64,000 nucleotides of DNA from Sinorhizobium sp. B11 (GTDB lineage Bacteria; Pseudomonadota; Alphaproteobacteria; Rhizobiales; Rhizobiaceae): positions 2,095,306 through 2,159,305 of the forward strand of contig CP091033.1 in NCBI GenBank assembly GCA_039725955.1. The letters run 5' to 3'. The notes under the pieces are model-generated. The model worked only from the letters and a program-made list of their open reading frames with translations. It ran no database searches and had not been told where the DNA came from. Both the position numbers and the translations under genes were made by a program. Every line of letters begins with the position of its first letter. The first letter of the stretch is position 1. Shown piece after piece: positions 62,201 to 64,000 of this stretch.

Positions 62201-64000
62201 CGATCGCCGCCTGATCCGTCTTGACCGGAATCTCGAGCGAACGCTCGATGGCCCGCCCACCCGGCTCCTGCATGCGCAGGTAGACTGTGGCATTGAGGAG
62301 CTGCGTCGTGGCCGGCAGCTCGCCAATCGTCAGATCCGTCGAGGCCTCGCCATTCTCGTCGAGCTCCGGCAGGCCGTCGATCGTCTGGCGCGAATCCTCG
62401 CTCGCTTCCTCGTCGGCCAAGCCGAACTGGTAGCCGGGATAGGCAGCATTGTCGCGCGTCGGCTTGACGACGACGTCACCTTCGATGGTCAGGCCGGCGG
62501 CCGGTGCGCCGTAAAGATATTTGCCCGACATCGTGATCGTGGCTGCCGTATCCGTTCCGATCTCCTTGGAATCGGTCTTGATCTCCAGGTCAGTGCGATC
62601 GGGCACGAAATCGTCAACCAGAAAGGTCTTGGTGGCGATCGGCGAGCCCTTCGGATCGGTATAGACATTCATCGTCCAGGTACCGCGCATGGCGTTTTCC
62701 TGCGTTTGCAGGTCGACCACATAGCCGCCGAGATTGCTCGTCTGACTGACGATGCGCCGGTCTTCCACGCCATCCGGCCGCGAGAAGATGAAGGTGAGCG
62801 GCAGGTTCTCGATCGCATTGCCATCCGTATCGCGGGCAAGGGCGGCCGCATGCACTGTCTCGCCGGCGCGGTAGATGCCGCGCTCGGTAAAGGGCAACAC
62901 GTCGATTGCACCCGGCGACGCACGGCCGGTGACGCCACGATCGGAAAGATCGAAACCCGCGCGTGTCATGTCGAGGAAGACATAATCGGACGTGCCGTTA
63001 TTGGCGCTGATGACGGCGGGCGTGAGTGCGGCAGTGCCGCGGATCAGACCGGCCGTGAAGGTGGCGCGGCCGTCCTGATCGGTCGTAGCGGTGCCGAGCA
63101 CTTCATTGTTCTTGGCGAGCAGCTGCAATTCGACGCCGGCCATCGGCTTGGCGGAGGCGAGCGAGCGGGCAAAGACGTTTAGCCCGTCGGTGCCGGCATA
63201 GGTGGTAATGCCGATATCGGAAACGAGGAACCATTGCGTTGCCTGCGAATCCCAGTCCTGAACCGGACCGGTTGGCGGGGTTGCGACCATCACATAGATG
63301 CCGGGCTTGCGCTGAGGCAGCGCCTCATCGACCGGGAAGGAGGTGACGACGTCCTTGTTGAGTTCGTTTGCGATCTCGATCGATCCCTGCCAGACGAGCT
63401 CGCCGCTCTGGTCGGCAATATTCTGGGCGCTGTAACCGTCGAGCTGCGTCAGGAATTGCGAGGCGGTCAGGAGTGGTGCAATGCCGCGGTCACCGATGCG
63501 GTAGAGCTTCAGATTGGCAGAGGCTATATTGACGGAGACAATCGGGATGCCGCGGCGCGCCGTCGACGGCAGCACGAAGCTGTCACCGGTAAAGCGCACC
63601 ATCTGGCTGCGATCCTTGATATAGACGTCGATTGTCACAGGCGCTTCAAGAACCTCGTCGACGGAGGAGGGCAGGCCGGTGCGGAAGCCGATCTTGTAGG
63701 TCTCGCCATGGGTCAGGCCCTCGACGCAGATCTGCTTGTCCTTGGCCTCTAGCGCCTTAGGCGCTTCGCCGTTCAAGGTTACGAAAGGCGTATAGTCGAC
63801 AGTCTTGACCAACGCTTCGGAGAAGGTGACACAGGCGCGCGGCGTGGCGCTGTCGGCATCGACGGTATGTTCGGTGATCCGGAAGCCCTGTGTCTGCTTG
63901 AGCTGCAGGTAGTCCGCCTGCACGTCCTTGGCGCTGGCGAGCGCAAGGCTCGCCTTGTAGCTATTCAACGCATCGCGGTAATTGGCGTTCTTTTCCAGCG
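59214..64000 (-). CDS. Alpha-2-macroglobulin family protein, N-terminus beyond the window
   Basis: At least 1595 residues are inside; codons stay open to position 64000 (LEKNANYRDALNSYKASLAL), so the start is outside. The bacterial A2M thioester motif CAEQ (in PFGCAEQTTSRALP) is at 60564-60575. Macroglobulin-like domains precede it (e.g. VTGRASPGAIDVLPFTERGIYRAGETV) and helical thioester-domain and receptor-like parts follow. It is thought to trap foreign proteases in the periplasm, with PBP1C repairing the wall. Translationally coupled to pbpC. Confidence 0.93.
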   Translation of the reverse strand, partial: LEKNANYRDALNSYKASLALASAKDVQADYLQLKQTQGFRITEHTVDADSATPRACVTFSEALVKTVDYTPFVTLNGEAPKALEAKDKQICVEGLTHGETYKIGFRTGLPSSVDEVLEAPVTIDVYIKDRSQMVRFTGDSFVLPSTARRGIPIVSVNIASANLKLYRIGDRGIAPLLTASQFLTQLDGYSAQNIADQSGELVWQGSIEIANELNKDVVTSFPVDEALPQRKPGIYVMVATPPTGPVQDWDSQATQWFLVSDIGITTYAGTDGLNVFARSLASAKPMAGVELQLLAKNNEVLGTATTDQDGRATFTAGLIRGTAALTPAVISANNGTSDYVFLDMTRAGFDLSDRGVTGRASPGAIDVLPFTERGIYRAGETVHAAALARDTDGNAIENLPLTFIFSRPDGVEDRRIVSQTSNLGGYVVDLQTQENAMRGTWTMNVYTDPKGSPIATKTFLVDDFVPDRTDLEIKTDSKEIGTDTAATITMSGKYLYGAPAAGLTIEGDVVVKPTRDNAAYPGYQFGLADEEASEDSRQTIDGLPELDENGEASTDLTIGELPATTQLLNATVYLRMQEPGGRAIERSLEIPVKTDQAAIGIKPEFDGDLPENALANFTVIGLDTQGQKQEMKGLRWKFYKLRRDYQWYREGTAWKYEPTYTPEEVASGSVDATAANGGKIQAPVNWGRYRLEVESPNADGPTSSVEFDAGWFVASTSTETPDGLEIALDKDSYKVGETAKLKVTSRYGGELMITAGTENLIAVENATMGQTGGEVDIPVTADWGAGAYVTATLFRPGDSLDTHMPARSIGIKWLKVDPADRALQVKIDTPEKMLPRGPLDIGLQVTGAGANEEAYVTVAAVDVGILNLTRYEPPNPEDWYFGQRQLGLEIRDLYGRLIDGSLGATGKLRTGGDGGAIALQASPPTQKLVAFFSGPVRLDAEGKAKVSFDIPQFNGTARVMAVAWTKTGVGHSARDVIIRDPVVVTASLPKFLAPGDKANLRLDIANTDAPAGDYKLTLKGNKALSIDGPAEQTLKLGAGAKSDLTLTLVGGEPGDGHVAINLSNDQGLSLDQVVDVPVRPSSLPVTERRVIALAPGKSLTIDKNLLADSVLPGASIAVSVTRSAAFDIPALLMTLDRYPFGCAEQTTSRALPLLYLAEVAKQAGMEQTDDDIRKRVQDAIYRVLSYQAYAGSFGLWGPDSGDLWLDSYVTDFLTRAREQKFDVPDRALVQALENLQNSLSYTTDVKGKGDEIAYALYVLARNKKAAVSDLRYYADTMINDFPTPLAKAHIAAALALYGDATRSKNIFVDALQMSKQSMVTRVNFSRTDYGSVLRDGAAILALAAESRPVPPVIPELAKAVAREWDRSKYTSTQEQAWMLLAARALQNGDDDLKVNVNGAERTGAYMAKMTGDALIDHPLTLTSATSDKVSAVVTTVAAPIKPLPAGGTGFTIERTYYTLDGEEANVSEAQQNERYVVVLHVTEQNDWASRIVITDLLPAGFEIDNPNLVDSAQMTNFDWVGEISAAHTEFRYDRFVAAFNRDESSARDFNVAYVVRAVTPGVYDHPAATVENMYRPDMSARTATGKMEVVAAQQ

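Noticed and set aside
60498..63182. An 894-codon plus-strand open frame opposite the A2M gene
   Set aside because: It is the antisense shadow of a GC-rich gene with clear A2M motifs; its translation is Arg/Asp/Gly-rich without motifs. The same applies to long frames opposite fuconate dehydratase, nadB and the RND pump.
1..64000. CRISPR arrays, tRNA/rRNA genes, insertion sequences or prophage
   Set aside because: No regularly spaced repeats, no tRNA cloverleaf or rRNA-like stretch, and no transposase or integrase motifs were found by reading.

Overview
This is about 64 kb of GC-rich alphaproteobacterial DNA, almost certainly from a Rhizobium (R. etli / R. leguminosarum / R. tropici group) and from a secondary replicon, not the main chromosome. 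Reasons: a RepA/ParA start at the left edge, a RepA-RepB pair followed by an RHE_PE00001-type (DUF1612) protein at 30-33.5 kb, rhizobial family members throughout, and nadABC plus cobFGHIJKLM on one replicon, a combination I recall from chromid-like rhizobial plasmids such as p42e of R. etli CFN42. That comparison is from memory; nothing was searched.

Layout. 1-123: N-terminus of a RepA, leaving the window on the left. 0.85-5 kb: L-fucose catabolism (fuconate dehydratase, SDR, IclR regulator, fuconolactonase). 5.2-10.2 kb: an XRE regulator and a compact YcaO-TfuA peptide-modification locus: SARP/TPR regulator, 47-aa candidate precursor peptide, YcaO, TfuA, and an 88-aa unknown protein. The precursor lies in a space normally left unannotated. 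11-16.5 kb: aldo/keto reductase, nadABC (nadA frameshifted as given) and a NadQ-like regulator with two palindromes. 16.5-17.1 kb: ParDE-type toxin-antitoxin. 17.1-22.7 kb: MocDEF-like oxygenase operon with a PanB-like protein lacking its metal ligands, a LacI-type regulator and a MocC/IolE-like TIM barrel. 22.7-29.8 kb: aerobic cobalamin ring genes cobFGHIJ, cobK, cobLM. 29.8-33.5 kb: repA-repB with two identical 16-bp parS-like palindromes, one upstream and one inside repB, and no repC.

33.6-37.1 kb: BAX-inhibitor-like membrane protein, anti-sigma and ECF sigma, and a Tat-exported bicupin (oxalate decarboxylase family). 37.1-45.4 kb: RND pump plus adaptor, then EmrAB-type MFS pump plus adaptor downstream of a formate/nitrite channel. 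45.55-45.70 kb: on the minus strand, a strong candidate 'cuckoo' (alpha-r14/NfeR1-like) small RNA with two C-rich anti-Shine-Dalgarno loops and a terminator. 45.9-50.2 kb: DUF992 secreted protein, a 1-kb non-coding stretch, and a plasmid-type DUF932 / Toprim / small-protein cluster. 50.3-53.3 kb: copper P-type ATPase read in frame into a CueR/HmrR regulator, probably because of one extra base in an A run. 53.3-55.9 kb: treY. 56.1-57.0 kb: a PIN-toxin TA pair. 57.1-64 kb: pbpC and the A2M lipoprotein-type gene, open at the right edge.

The best candidate for an undescribed system is the YcaO-TfuA locus: the precursor has no cysteine, no exporter or dehydrogenase is present, and a large SARP-type regulator sits directly upstream. 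Two single-base homopolymer anomalies (nadA, copper ATPase/CueR) suggest either real indels or residual sequencing errors; raw reads would tell.
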